This document shows, in pieces, positions 46,563 to 54,496 of a stretch of DNA of 64,000 nt. The stretch is from NCBI GenBank assembly GCA_027036135.1, contig JALVSY010000030.1, positions 124,001 to 188,000 of the forward strand, written 5' to 3'. This stretch comes from Pyrodictiaceae archaeon (lineage in GTDB: Archaea; Thermoproteota; Thermoprotei_A; Sulfolobales; Pyrodictiaceae). The translations under genes and the position numbers were made by a program. The notes below the pieces were generated by a model, which did not search any database, had not been told where the DNA came from, and saw only the letters and a program-made list of their open reading frames with translations. The stretch's first letter is position 1. Each line of letters begins with the position of its first letter.

Positions 46563-46690
46563 AGTACTTAAGTAACCCATTCTTTATGCACACTTCCTAT
46601 TATGCCTTGCCTAGTTGAATTTAGCTCCATAACATTCTCTGCATAAACCTCAACACATATGCACTTTGTTAGAGGCAAGGGTGCAGATGA

Positions 46691-47251
46691 GTGTCTAGTA
46701 AAAAACGTATACGTGGGAGATTACTGGGCCTTCGCGTAATAGTATTTAACCACGATGACGCGAGGAGGCTATACGGCATGGGTTATTACGGGAAACCTCT
46801 AGGAATCGCAAAGCCACGTGATACAAATTTTGAGGCTCCTCTTGAGCTAAGCCTTGTTGAGGCACTGTATCTGTTAGAGAAAGGTGTTCTCGAAATAGTT
46901 GACGAGCGTGATAATATCGTATCAGTAGAGTCTCTCTTTATGCGCGGCGAGAAATCTATTCCTAAATTTGGTCTAATATATAAGGTGTACAAGGAGCTAC
47001 GAGATAGAGGATATGTTGTACGCTCTGGTCTAAAATTCGGTGCTGATTTTGCAGTATACGAGAAGGGGCCGGGTTTGGAGCATGCGCCTTACCTGGTTCA
47101 TGTTCTGGAGACGTCTGATATAATTGATCCTTTAGAGATAGTTAGGGCTGGAAGGCTTAGTCATAGTGTTCGTAAGGCTTTTATCTTAGCACTAGTGGGT
47201 CCAGGCAAGTCTCCAACAAGGTACATTATCTTTAGGTGGAGTAAGCTCTAA
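46691..47251 (+). CDS. endA: tRNA-splicing endonuclease catalytic subunit
   Basis: The 186-residue product has an N-terminal domain with LSLVEALYLLEKGVLEI and a C-terminal nuclease domain with ELRDRGYVVRSGLKFGADFA (catalytic Tyr region), PGLEHAPYLVHVLE (His) and SHSVRKAFILALV (Lys). It cleaves bulge-helix-bulge motifs in precursor tRNAs and rRNAs. In crenarchaea a second subunit is expected; it is not in this window. GTG 46691 follows GGGTG. The one tRNA here has no intron. Confidence 0.93.
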   Translation: MSSKKRIRGRLLGLRVIVFNHDDARRLYGMGYYGKPLGIAKPRDTNFEAPLELSLVEALYLLEKGVLEIVDERDNIVSVESLFMRGEKSIPKFGLIYKVYKELRDRGYVVRSGLKFGADFAVYEKGPGLEHAPYLVHVLETSDIIDPLEIVRAGRLSHSVRKAFILALVGPGKSPTRYIIFRWSKL

Positions 47252-47377
47252 TAAATACTCCTATACACATACTTAGACGTGGCAAAGTCGGGAATACAGT
47301 AGCGGTAATGAGCTGCGTAGCTACATGACAAGCCTTGGTCACGGCCATAGAGAGGCCTGGTATGGGGTGACATAGTC

Positions 47378-47788
47378 TTGTCGTTTAGACGTGGAGGTCC
47401 TTCACGTAGGCCAAGAGAGAGAGAGGAAAGAGGAGGAAAACCTAGGCCAATGCCTCTCCCTGATGGCAGATGCAATCCTCTCTGCCCCTATTTCCGCTGC
47501 TTAAAGAATGCACTAACTGTGGTGCGTAAGCCCTCCCACGGGAAAATGCACCGTGTAGCTTATTGTAGATGGATAGGCGATGAATGTATAGGGGGCTCGT
47601 GCCAATATGCTGCATGTGCCTTGAAAGCCCTATTACCTGACGGTACGTGTCTCTATGCTAAGGAAAAGGGTCAAAAAGAGACACGAATAGAAGAGCTAGA
47701 GAGCGAGATAGCCAAAGAGGAGACCGAGATGTCTAAAGTAGAGCGACTAATGAAGAGAAGAGGCTACTACTTAGGCGACGAGTTCTAG
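47378..47788 (+). CDS. Cysteine-rich conserved hypothetical protein
   Basis: The 136-residue product has an Arg/Pro-rich N-terminus, then a Cys cluster: CNPLCPYFRC, AYCRWIGDEC and GGSCQYAACALK, with GTCLY further on, nine cysteines in all. Spacing suggests zinc or Fe-S binding. An acidic coiled-coil tail (RIEELESEIAKEETEMSKVE) follows, ending RRGYYLGDEF. TTG 47378 follows GGGGTGA by seven bases. I recognise no named family. Confidence 0.6.
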   Translation: MSFRRGGPSRRPREREERGGKPRPMPLPDGRCNPLCPYFRCLKNALTVVRKPSHGKMHRVAYCRWIGDECIGGSCQYAACALKALLPDGTCLYAKEKGQKETRIEELESEIAKEETEMSKVERLMKRRGYYLGDEF

Positions 47789-48375
47789 TTGATACCCCAC
47801 CGCTTGTACAAGTTATGCTCTATGCCGAGCACGTCAAGAACTTTCCCCACAACAAAGTCAACTATATCGTTCAGCGTTTTTGGCTTAGAATAGAACCCTG
47901 GTGCGGCAGGAAGAATTACAGCACCTGCTAGGCTTACTACGAGCATGTTACGTATCTCTATAGGACCTAAAGGAGTCTCCCGGATCACAAGAACAAGTTT
48001 TCTACGAAGCCGGAGCATTGATAATGCTGCGCGTGTTACTAGGTTATCTTGTATACCATGTGCGATCTTTGCTAAAGTATTCATACTACATGGTATAATA
48101 ACCATGGATTCTGGCGCACTGCTGCTGCTTGCATAAGGTGCTCTAAAGTCGTCATCCCTATATACATTACCAACATTGTTTCTCAAATACTCCTCGAGGT
48201 CAAGCCCTTCCTCGTGAGCCGCGACTTGGGCAGCAGCCTTACTATATATAACTGCAGCAAGTAGGTTCTTCTCGCGTAGTACCTCGATGAGCCTTATCGC
48301 GTATCTTATACCACTAGCCCCTGTAATTCCTACTAGCACGCCTCTGGAGATCCTACTCTTGCTCTGCCACGACAT
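47785..48375 (-). CDS. ubiX: UbiX-family flavin prenyltransferase
   Basis: The 196-residue flavodoxin-like protein has VLVGITGASGIRYAIRLIEV at the FMN phosphate site, then MVIIPCSMNTLAKIAHGIQD, RKLVLVIRETPLGPIEIRNM and ILPAAPGFYSKPKTLNDIVD. UbiX prenylates FMN to make the cofactor of UbiD decarboxylases. Its start overlaps the upstream methyltransferase gene by 23 bases, so both are co-expressed, most likely for quinone synthesis. No UbiD is in the window. Confidence 0.93.
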   Translation of the reverse strand: MSWQSKSRISRGVLVGITGASGIRYAIRLIEVLREKNLLAAVIYSKAAAQVAAHEEGLDLEEYLRNNVGNVYRDDDFRAPYASSSSAPESMVIIPCSMNTLAKIAHGIQDNLVTRAALSMLRLRRKLVLVIRETPLGPIEIRNMLVVSLAGAVILPAAPGFYSKPKTLNDIVDFVVGKVLDVLGIEHNLYKRWGIN

Positions 48376-49105
48376 AGCCTAACCCTCCTAGCACGTATTT
48401 ACGACACACTATTCCCCTTACTCCATAGTGGTTATGTGATGCAATGTTCTCTATGAGTTTGCATAATTGTTCAACGCTTAGCCACCCCCTAAGACTCTTG
48501 CATAACCCTCTATAGTGTCGCCACTGTTTTGGCGCAAATAGGAGTGCTAAGATAGGAACAAAGAGACATACCCACGTCTTTACCGCTATAGACCTCATAG
48601 TTTCTCGTGGCAAGAAGATATCGCCAATCGCTATCCGTCCCTTATTGAGTATTCTTAGCATCTCAGCAACAGCATCGCCAAGATCCTTGAAGTCCCGTGC
48701 AGCGTAAAAAGCCGTGACCCCCGATACGGAGGAGGAGCGTAATGGAATATTCTCTGCAACTGCTACGATGCGGTCACAAAGAGCACTCGACGTAATGCTC
48801 TTTAACAATCTTGGAGATGGGTCAATCGCAACAATATATGATACCTGCTTACAAACATCAGCGATAACAGATACTGAGTCGCCGGGTCCAGCCCCTAAAT
48901 CAACTATAATTACCCTTCGCTGCTCATCGTTACCGTGCTGTATGTCCTTGCACATTTGCTTAATAGCGTCAAAGCGCACACGATTATCAAGCCCTAATGA
49001 CATTATTTTATTCATTCTACGATACGTATTAACAATGGCTTCTATGTCACGAACAATACACTCCCACGTATACTCGTCAAGCATTCGTGTAGCTCGCGAA
49101 GCCAT
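48353..49105 (-). CDS. UbiE/COQ5-like SAM-dependent methyltransferase
   Basis: The 250-residue product begins with a helical segment (YRRMNKIMSLGLDNRVRFDA) typical of UbiE/MenG. The SAM motif IIVDLGAGPGDSVSVIADV, IVAIDPSPRLLKSI and ENIPLRSSSVSGVTAFYAAR follow, and a hydrophobic segment (VKTWVCLFVPILALLFAP) may contact membrane quinone. Overlap with ubiX supports a quinone-methylation role, though other methyl acceptors are possible. Confidence 0.8.
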   Translation of the reverse strand: MASRATRMLDEYTWECIVRDIEAIVNTYRRMNKIMSLGLDNRVRFDAIKQMCKDIQHGNDEQRRVIIVDLGAGPGDSVSVIADVCKQVSYIVAIDPSPRLLKSITSSALCDRIVAVAENIPLRSSSVSGVTAFYAARDFKDLGDAVAEMLRILNKGRIAIGDIFLPRETMRSIAVKTWVCLFVPILALLFAPKQWRHYRGLCKSLRGWLSVEQLCKLIENIASHNHYGVRGIVCRKYVLGGLGYVVAEQE

Positions 49106-49194
49106 GCTCTTCCCTAGCCCTTGTAAACACCGAGCACGCTTGGGCCCAAAAGTAATTAGCGAGGATCACAGAACTACTATAATAAGTAACATGG

Positions 49195-49785
49195 ATGGCC
49201 CCCAGGGCTCTCAGCAAACCAATGCATGAATCTCAAGTGCGTAGGGTGCTGATGGCCTTGAGGTTTGCTGGTATATTCGCTGTTTTGCCTCTGGCTGAGC
49301 TGGAGGCATATGATGTACCATGGGTTCCTACAAGGAGGCAGTTAATATCGCACATAATGAGGCTTGCTGCCTTATCGGAGAATGATGTATTTTATGACCT
49401 GGGGTGCGGCGATGGCAGAGTAGCTGTTGAAGCGGCTAAGCGTGGTGCCAAGGCTGTTTGTGTTGAGATTAGAAAGGATCTAATCGAGAAGGCCAAGGAG
49501 AATGCCAGGAAGAATAATGTCTACGAACGCATAGCGTTCATCAATGATAGCTTCTTTCACGTAGACTTAAGCGATGCCACTGTTGTATACATGTATCTAC
49601 TTACACGGGTAAATGCAGCGCTCAGACCTAAGCTAGAAAAAGAGCTAAAGCCTGGGACACGGGTGATTACTCTCGACTTCGAGATACCTAGATGGAAACC
49701 AGTACATGTAGAAAAACACTACATAGCAGGTCTTCTTAGGACCCTCTATCTATACATCGTTGGCATTAGTAACTTATCCCAGTAG
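49195..49785 (+). CDS. SAM-dependent methyltransferase, aKMT-like
   Basis: The 196-residue product has DVPWVPTRRQLISHIMRLAA followed by the SAM motif DVFYDLGCGDGRVAVEAAKR, VCVEIRKDLIEKAKENARKN and ATVVYMYLLTRVN. The pattern resembles the small crenarchaeal protein-lysine methyltransferases (aKMT/Dot1-like), which methylate many cytosolic proteins including chromatin proteins. An N-terminal hydrophobic helix (ALRFAGIFAVLPLAEL) precedes it. ATG 49195 or ATG 49222 may be the start. It converges with the deoxyhypusine synthase gene (12-base overlap). Confidence 0.75.
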   Translation: MAPRALSKPMHESQVRRVLMALRFAGIFAVLPLAELEAYDVPWVPTRRQLISHIMRLAALSENDVFYDLGCGDGRVAVEAAKRGAKAVCVEIRKDLIEKAKENARKNNVYERIAFINDSFFHVDLSDATVVYMYLLTRVNAALRPKLEKELKPGTRVITLDFEIPRWKPVHVEKHYIAGLLRTLYLYIVGISNLSQ

Positions 49786-50721
49786 CATCGCAGCTATTAT
49801 TGGCAGGAGCATCGTTGCATCCCCGTAGATTACTACGTGCCTAGCTTTGGGTCTTATTTTACCCCAACTTATAGCCTCACGGGGATGAGCACCACTAAGA
49901 CTACCATCATACTCGACAGCTGTTGTTAGGTAAACGGCGCAGTCCAGGCCCTCCCTGAACTGTGCCCACCAGATGGTGTGATGCTTACTTATACCACCGC
50001 CTACGATCAACGCTACAGCCTTCTTTGCATGAAAGAATTTTTCAGCCATAACTTTCTCGTCTAGGAATGGATTGATCCTCAGCTCTTTATGCGTCTCGGT
50101 GTAAGTAAAGAGGGCTGTCCCAAAGGCTCCGTCGAGGTACCCAGGGACTATAATTGGTGTAGATGTCTTGTACGCCGCGTTGAGTATACTGTTAGAGTCA
50201 TTAATTCTTTTCCCAATCTCCCATATTATTTCGTATACCCCCCATTCTCTTCCTTTGTTGAGATCGTCTAGGGTCTCGTATACCTTTTTCTCTATTAGTG
50301 GTCCATAGTTCTCAACGGGTATGAATATGTTACCTAGCCTATGTATCTTGAGATCACGAAGAACCTTATCATCGGCTTCAAAGAAGCCCTTATAGTATGT
50401 TCCTCCAAAACTCCTAGCTATATCGTGGTCTAAGGTCCCACATGTAGTCACCACTAAATTAAATATCTTTTCTTGTATCAATTGTGCAAATATTCCTCTA
50501 AGCCCTGTTGCAACAAGATTAGCGGTGAACGATATAACTCTTAGATCGGCGTCTTTTAGACAATCTTTTAGTATCTTTATTCCTCTGACAAGGTGTCCCA
50601 CCATGAATCCATGAATGTCCTCGTACATTTTTACAAGCTCCTCAATAGTCATGCCAGGTGATATTCTGGCGTCCCTTACAGGTTCGTTTAGTACATCCTC
50701 TCTTCTCATGATATTCGCCAC
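49774..50721 (-). CDS. dys: Deoxyhypusine synthase
   Basis: The 315-residue product carries the NAD/spermidine-binding features of DHS: SFTANLVATGLRGIFAQL, TTCGTLDHDIARSFGGTYYK, VPGYLDGAFGTALFTYT and the catalytic lysine in VGGGISKHHTIWW. It attaches the aminobutyl group of spermidine to a lysine of aIF5A. The start is GTG 50721 or ATG 50709. Together with speB and speE it forms the polyamine-to-hypusine route. Confidence 0.95.
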   Translation of the reverse strand: MANIMRREDVLNEPVRDARISPGMTIEELVKMYEDIHGFMVGHLVRGIKILKDCLKDADLRVISFTANLVATGLRGIFAQLIQEKIFNLVVTTCGTLDHDIARSFGGTYYKGFFEADDKVLRDLKIHRLGNIFIPVENYGPLIEKKVYETLDDLNKGREWGVYEIIWEIGKRINDSNSILNAAYKTSTPIIVPGYLDGAFGTALFTYTETHKELRINPFLDEKVMAEKFFHAKKAVALIVGGGISKHHTIWWAQFREGLDCAVYLTTAVEYDGSLSGAHPREAISWGKIRPKARHVVIYGDATMLLPIIAAMLLG

Positions 50722-50797
50722 TTCTTTTGTACCTCTCTGAGGCGATTTATTACTTGGCCGGGGCTAAGGCACCACGAGGCATCGGTGTGAGACCATT

Positions 50798-51523
50798 ATG
50801 AATAGCAGCAGTAAAGGTCTTAGTGGAAAACGTCGCTGGTATGCTAGTGAGAGAATAGCATTTAAATTACTAGATGAGACGGGTTATCATATTGTTGAGA
50901 CGCATAAGAAGATAGTCATTGATGGTGTTGAAGTCGGCGAAGTTGATGCCATAGCTCTGGGCCCGGATAATGAGTACTATGCTGTTGAGGTTAAGGCTGG
51001 AAGACTTGACGTGCATGGGGTTCGCCAGGTAGTTAGTAATGCTATGCTGCTGGGCATGAAGCCTCTAGCAATATGTAAGGGCTTTGCCGATGACGCAGCT
51101 AAGAAGGTTGCTGAGAAGCTAGGAGTTAAGGTTATTGAGCTTAGCGATGTATTCCTAGTCGATGCCGAGGAGCTAGAGGAGATAGTTTATGGCGCTGCTC
51201 TGGAAGCGTTCTCGGAGACTCTAAGAATACTAATTGATCCGGGCATAAAGGTACCAATAATATATCTAGATTATTTAAGATCCATAGCACGTAGTGATAA
51301 TCTCCACGATGCTGCTACAAGGCTTAATAAGGATGTCAAGGATCTTTTGCCCGTGTTTTCGTGGCTACGCTCGTTGTCGCCCATTGCAAGGAGAGGTGGA
51401 TATAAATCAATACGTTTGGTTGCATCACTGGTTTTGCTTAGGCTTCAGTTACAAGGGTTACTTGACTCACTTAGCCGTGATCTAGAAGCGTTTAGTAGAC
51501 TCGCGGAAAGGCTAGGGGTGTAA
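50798..51523 (+). CDS. RecB-like PD-(D/E)XK nuclease-family protein
   Basis: The 241-residue product has an N-terminal nuclease core: RWYASERIAFKLLDETGYHI, then GEVDAIALG (metal-binding Asp) and YAVEVKAGRLDVHGVRQVV, giving the D...ExK pair of PD-(D/E)XK enzymes. A helical C-terminal half of about 120 residues follows. Such archaeal COG-type nucleases probably act in DNA repair. It overlaps nothing and is five bases upstream of the cyclo-ligase-like gene. Confidence 0.75.
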   Translation: MNSSSKGLSGKRRWYASERIAFKLLDETGYHIVETHKKIVIDGVEVGEVDAIALGPDNEYYAVEVKAGRLDVHGVRQVVSNAMLLGMKPLAICKGFADDAAKKVAEKLGVKVIELSDVFLVDAEELEEIVYGAALEAFSETLRILIDPGIKVPIIYLDYLRSIARSDNLHDAATRLNKDVKDLLPVFSWLRSLSPIARRGGYKSIRLVASLVLLRLQLQGLLDSLSRDLEAFSRLAERLGV

Positions 51524-51527
51524 TTTC

Positions 51528-52274
51528 TTGAACCCAAAGGAGGTCAAGGCTTCTATTAGGCAGAGGATTTGGAAACTCTTAGAGGAGCAGAACATAGCTC
51601 GTTTCCCTAGACCAGTCTATGGACGGATACCTAACTTTGCCGGGGCCCGTGAAGCAGCAATGAATCTCGCTAAGACTCATATCTGGAAAGAGGCGCGTAT
51701 AGTGAAGGTTAACCCTGATTCTCCGCAGAAATGGGTTAGGTTGATGGCGCTTCGGCAAGGCAAGCTACTAGTAATGGCGACGCCACGGATTAGAGAAGGG
51801 TTCATAATTCTTGATCCAAGCAAAATACCTTCGTTTCTTTATGAGAAGGCTGCAACAATACGCGGAGCCTTTCAGCTAGGGCAAAAGATAGGGCTAGACG
51901 AGCTGAGGGAACTGGGAGGTATTGACCTAATAGTTACTGGCTCTGTTGCTGTCGACCGACAAGGGCATCGCATAGGTAAGGGAGAGGGGTATGCTGAATT
52001 GGAGTATGCTATTCTTCGCGAGCTTGGACTAGTCGGCGATGATACACCCATAGCGACAACTGTTCATGACGTACAAATAGTTGAACGGATTCCACGTGAA
52101 CCTTATGACTTAGTTGTTGACTACATAGCTACTCCGACGCGGATTATTGAGACCCTTTCTGGCGAGAAGAAGCCTCCTGGAATACTATGGGATATGCTGC
52201 CATGTGAGAAAATGAGGAAAATTCCTATACTCATGGAGCTCGCTAGACGTAAAGGAGTTAAAAAGCAATGCTAG
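51528..52274 (+). CDS. 5-formyltetrahydrofolate cyclo-ligase-like protein
   Basis: The 248-residue product has IRQRIWKLLEEQNIARFPRP, then ARIVKVNPDSPQKWVRLMAL, DLIVTGSVAVDRQGHRIGKG and an EGYAELEYAILRELG motif that forms the family's nucleotide/folate site. This matches the MTHFS-domain proteins of archaea, longer than bacterial enzymes. Whether it acts on 5-formyl-THF or another substrate is unknown. TTG 51528 uses the AGGGGTG at the end of the preceding gene. Confidence 0.8.
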   Translation: MNPKEVKASIRQRIWKLLEEQNIARFPRPVYGRIPNFAGAREAAMNLAKTHIWKEARIVKVNPDSPQKWVRLMALRQGKLLVMATPRIREGFIILDPSKIPSFLYEKAATIRGAFQLGQKIGLDELRELGGIDLIVTGSVAVDRQGHRIGKGEGYAELEYAILRELGLVGDDTPIATTVHDVQIVERIPREPYDLVVDYIATPTRIIETLSGEKKPPGILWDMLPCEKMRKIPILMELARRKGVKKQC

Positions 52275-52278
52275 ATAC

Positions 52279-53475
52279 TTAGAGAACAGTACCCGGCTCT
52301 ACCCCGTATCGCTTGACTAGTTCATTGTAATCGATGAAGCATAGCGGATCATCTCCCCATTCATCCCCGGTAAGTGCTAGGGCTCTTCCACGGCTTCCTC
52401 CTCCACATATTCTCCTAAATGGACACTTACCGCATCTCTCGCCGCGCAGGTATTTCTCTATATTTATAAACGGCTTTAGTTTCTCATTATCAGGTCTAAG
52501 TATCTCTGAAAGACTTTGCTCCCTTAGGTTGCCTAGACTCACCCAGTCTATGAACTGACAGGGCTTAACCTCCCCATCAGGGTATATGCTTATGCTCTTG
52601 CGTCCACAGTTGCCCTGTGCGTCTAGCATCTTGATGTATTGGAGAAACTCTTCTCTGTTCTTGGCTAGTAGCGAGGCTATATAGAAGCCCATGAATTGCG
52701 CACGCACAACTAGTATCTCCATGTCGTCTGCATATTTTCGGGCCTCATCTATGAGTACATGTGCTAATTTCTTTAGCTGATCATGGCTCGGTAACAAGTC
52801 CTTGATGAAAGCGCCACGACCAACGGTGTCAAGGATATAGAGACTTACTCTCCTTATTCCATTGTCGTGTGCCCACTTGAGTATGGCTGGCACCTCGTCC
52901 ACGTTAAACTTGGTGATAGTAGTACGTATTCCGACATCGATGCCTGCTTCCAGGGAGTTCTTTATACCTCTAACAGCTGCCTCAAAGGCTCCCTTGACGC
53001 CACGGAAGTAGTCATGCCTAGCTGGTACAATGCTATCTATTGATATACCTACGTATACGAATCCATAAGATGCTAGTTTATGGGCTATATCGCGTGTTAT
53101 TAGAGTCCCATTGGTGCTAAGTGAGAGCTTTGGTCTTTGCTTATTAGCCATGGGTTCAACTATTTCCCAGAAGTCCTCGCGTACGAGTGGTTCGCCCCCA
53201 GAGAGTATAACTAATGGTATTCCTATCTTGACAGTCTCCTCAGCTACTCTTCTTGCCTCCTCCGTTGTTAACTCGTATCTATCATCGTACTGGCCCGCGC
53301 TTATATAACAATGTATGCACTTCAAGTTGCACTTGTAGGTTATGTTCCAGAAGACTATGGGTCTTAGGATATCACTGAATCTAGATGGCTTACGTGGCCC
53401 GTAATGACCCTTTATCCTAGTTGATACTGTTCCTTTCCCTGTAACCATAACGGTAACCGGGATCAACGGTCTCAC
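52279..53475 (-). CDS. ahbC: Radical SAM/SPASM protein, probable AhbC (heme pathway)
   Basis: The product is up to 398 residues. It has IVFWNITYKCNLKCIHCYIS with the CxxxCxxC cluster motif and LVILSGGEPLVREDFWEIVE. A C-terminal SPASM region follows: CGRKSISIYPDGEVKPCQF, CGKCPFRRICGGGSRGRA and DPLC. In the siroheme-dependent route, AhbC removes two acetate side chains from 12,18-didecarboxysiroheme to give iron-coproporphyrin III. The C/D assignment rests on the NirJ-like WNIT-CNL-C-HCY sequence and on the partner genes upstream. The start is uncertain (GTG 53475, or TTG 53466, which follows GGTGA). Confidence 0.75.
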   Translation of the reverse strand: MRPLIPVTVMVTGKGTVSTRIKGHYGPRKPSRFSDILRPIVFWNITYKCNLKCIHCYISAGQYDDRYELTTEEARRVAEETVKIGIPLVILSGGEPLVREDFWEIVEPMANKQRPKLSLSTNGTLITRDIAHKLASYGFVYVGISIDSIVPARHDYFRGVKGAFEAAVRGIKNSLEAGIDVGIRTTITKFNVDEVPAILKWAHDNGIRRVSLYILDTVGRGAFIKDLLPSHDQLKKLAHVLIDEARKYADDMEILVVRAQFMGFYIASLLAKNREEFLQYIKMLDAQGNCGRKSISIYPDGEVKPCQFIDWVSLGNLREQSLSEILRPDNEKLKPFINIEKYLRGERCGKCPFRRICGGGSRGRALALTGDEWGDDPLCFIDYNELVKRYGVEPGTVL

Positions 53476-53490
53476 CTAGAATAGCCTATA

Positions 53491-54483
53491 TCACCTAATT
53501 ATGCCGGGCAGTAGGTCTCTTAGACTTATTATTTGTAAATAGTCCTTTACGTAGGGGCTTTCATCGAGTTTTTCGTAGACCGGTCTCAGCCTAGTCTCAT
53601 CAACCGCGTGTACCATCATATAGCAGTTGTGTCTCCACTTTTCGGGCGGCCATGGCTCCCTAAGAACAACGTGTGTTGCCTCCGGCACGTTATCCGTGAC
53701 CCACTCGCACAGCTCGGTCTCTTTTGTCGCAGGTTGCATTACGACCATGGCGTTATAGGTAAACCCTGCTCTATGACCATCAAGTGCCGCGCCAGGGTCG
53801 CCTAGTACTCCCTTCTCTAGGAGCATCTTCGCTATTTCGACTAGTCTTTCTTCGTCTAGTCCATATTTTGTTGCTAGCTCTTTATAGGGCTCTCGTTTAA
53901 GTGGTAGTACTCTAAGTGCTCTAACAAGGTTGGTGTCAAGGCCCAGCTCGCTAGGTGATGGTGGGTTCTCAACTATCTTGCTAAAGGGTCCTGCTCTGCT
54001 AACTCCTTTTTCGAGGTCGTATTTTACGCTAAGTCTGTAGACGCGTTTACTCCATAGTATGACGAAGTCTGCTTTGTTCTGGGTGGCGAGTTTCTCTATT
54101 TTGTTTTTGAGTGCTTCTTTGTTCTTATCGCGGACAACCACCCAGAGGTTATAGTAGGGATGATTCCTTATATAGCTATGCGTTGTTGTGAAGTTCTTAA
54201 GAATCTCGTTTGCTAGTTTCTCCGGCTCATCGGTTCTAAATGCTACGAGTGCAGCTACCTCTCTATAAGACTTGTAATTGACGTAGAAGCCTATTCGCTT
54301 AAGTATTCCTAGCTCTCTCATCTTCTTAGCAACACCGATTATCTCGTCAACACTAGTTCCTAGACGCTTAGCTACTACATCGAATGGCTTAGATACTAGT
54401 GGGAAATTGTACTGTAGCTCCATTAGCACACGTTTTTCGGTATCACTCATACATGTTATCAAAGGCTGAACCCCCTTGTCCAA
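53491..54483 (-). CDS. ahbAB: Siroheme decarboxylase, AhbA-AhbB fusion
   Basis: The product is up to 330 residues and consists of two Lrp-like halves in one chain. The first (about 12-160) has RVLMELQYNFPLVSKPFDVV, an HTH-like segment and HPYYNLWVVVRDK. The second (about 185-325) has LVRALRVLPLKREPYKELA, then HVVLREPWPP and HNCYMMVHAVDE, the substrate-contacting motifs of AhbB. Usually AhbA and AhbB are separate subunits that decarboxylate siroheme twice. The gene sits 13 and 15 bases from its two radical SAM neighbours. The start is TTG 54483 or TTG 54462, the latter seven bases after GGGGG. Confidence 0.85.
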   Translation of the reverse strand: MDKGVQPLITCMSDTEKRVLMELQYNFPLVSKPFDVVAKRLGTSVDEIIGVAKKMRELGILKRIGFYVNYKSYREVAALVAFRTDEPEKLANEILKNFTTTHSYIRNHPYYNLWVVVRDKNKEALKNKIEKLATQNKADFVILWSKRVYRLSVKYDLEKGVSRAGPFSKIVENPPSPSELGLDTNLVRALRVLPLKREPYKELATKYGLDEERLVEIAKMLLEKGVLGDPGAALDGHRAGFTYNAMVVMQPATKETELCEWVTDNVPEATHVVLREPWPPEKWRHNCYMMVHAVDETRLRPVYEKLDESPYVKDYLQIISLRDLLPGIIR

Positions 54484-54496
54484 GTAGCTTAGTCGG

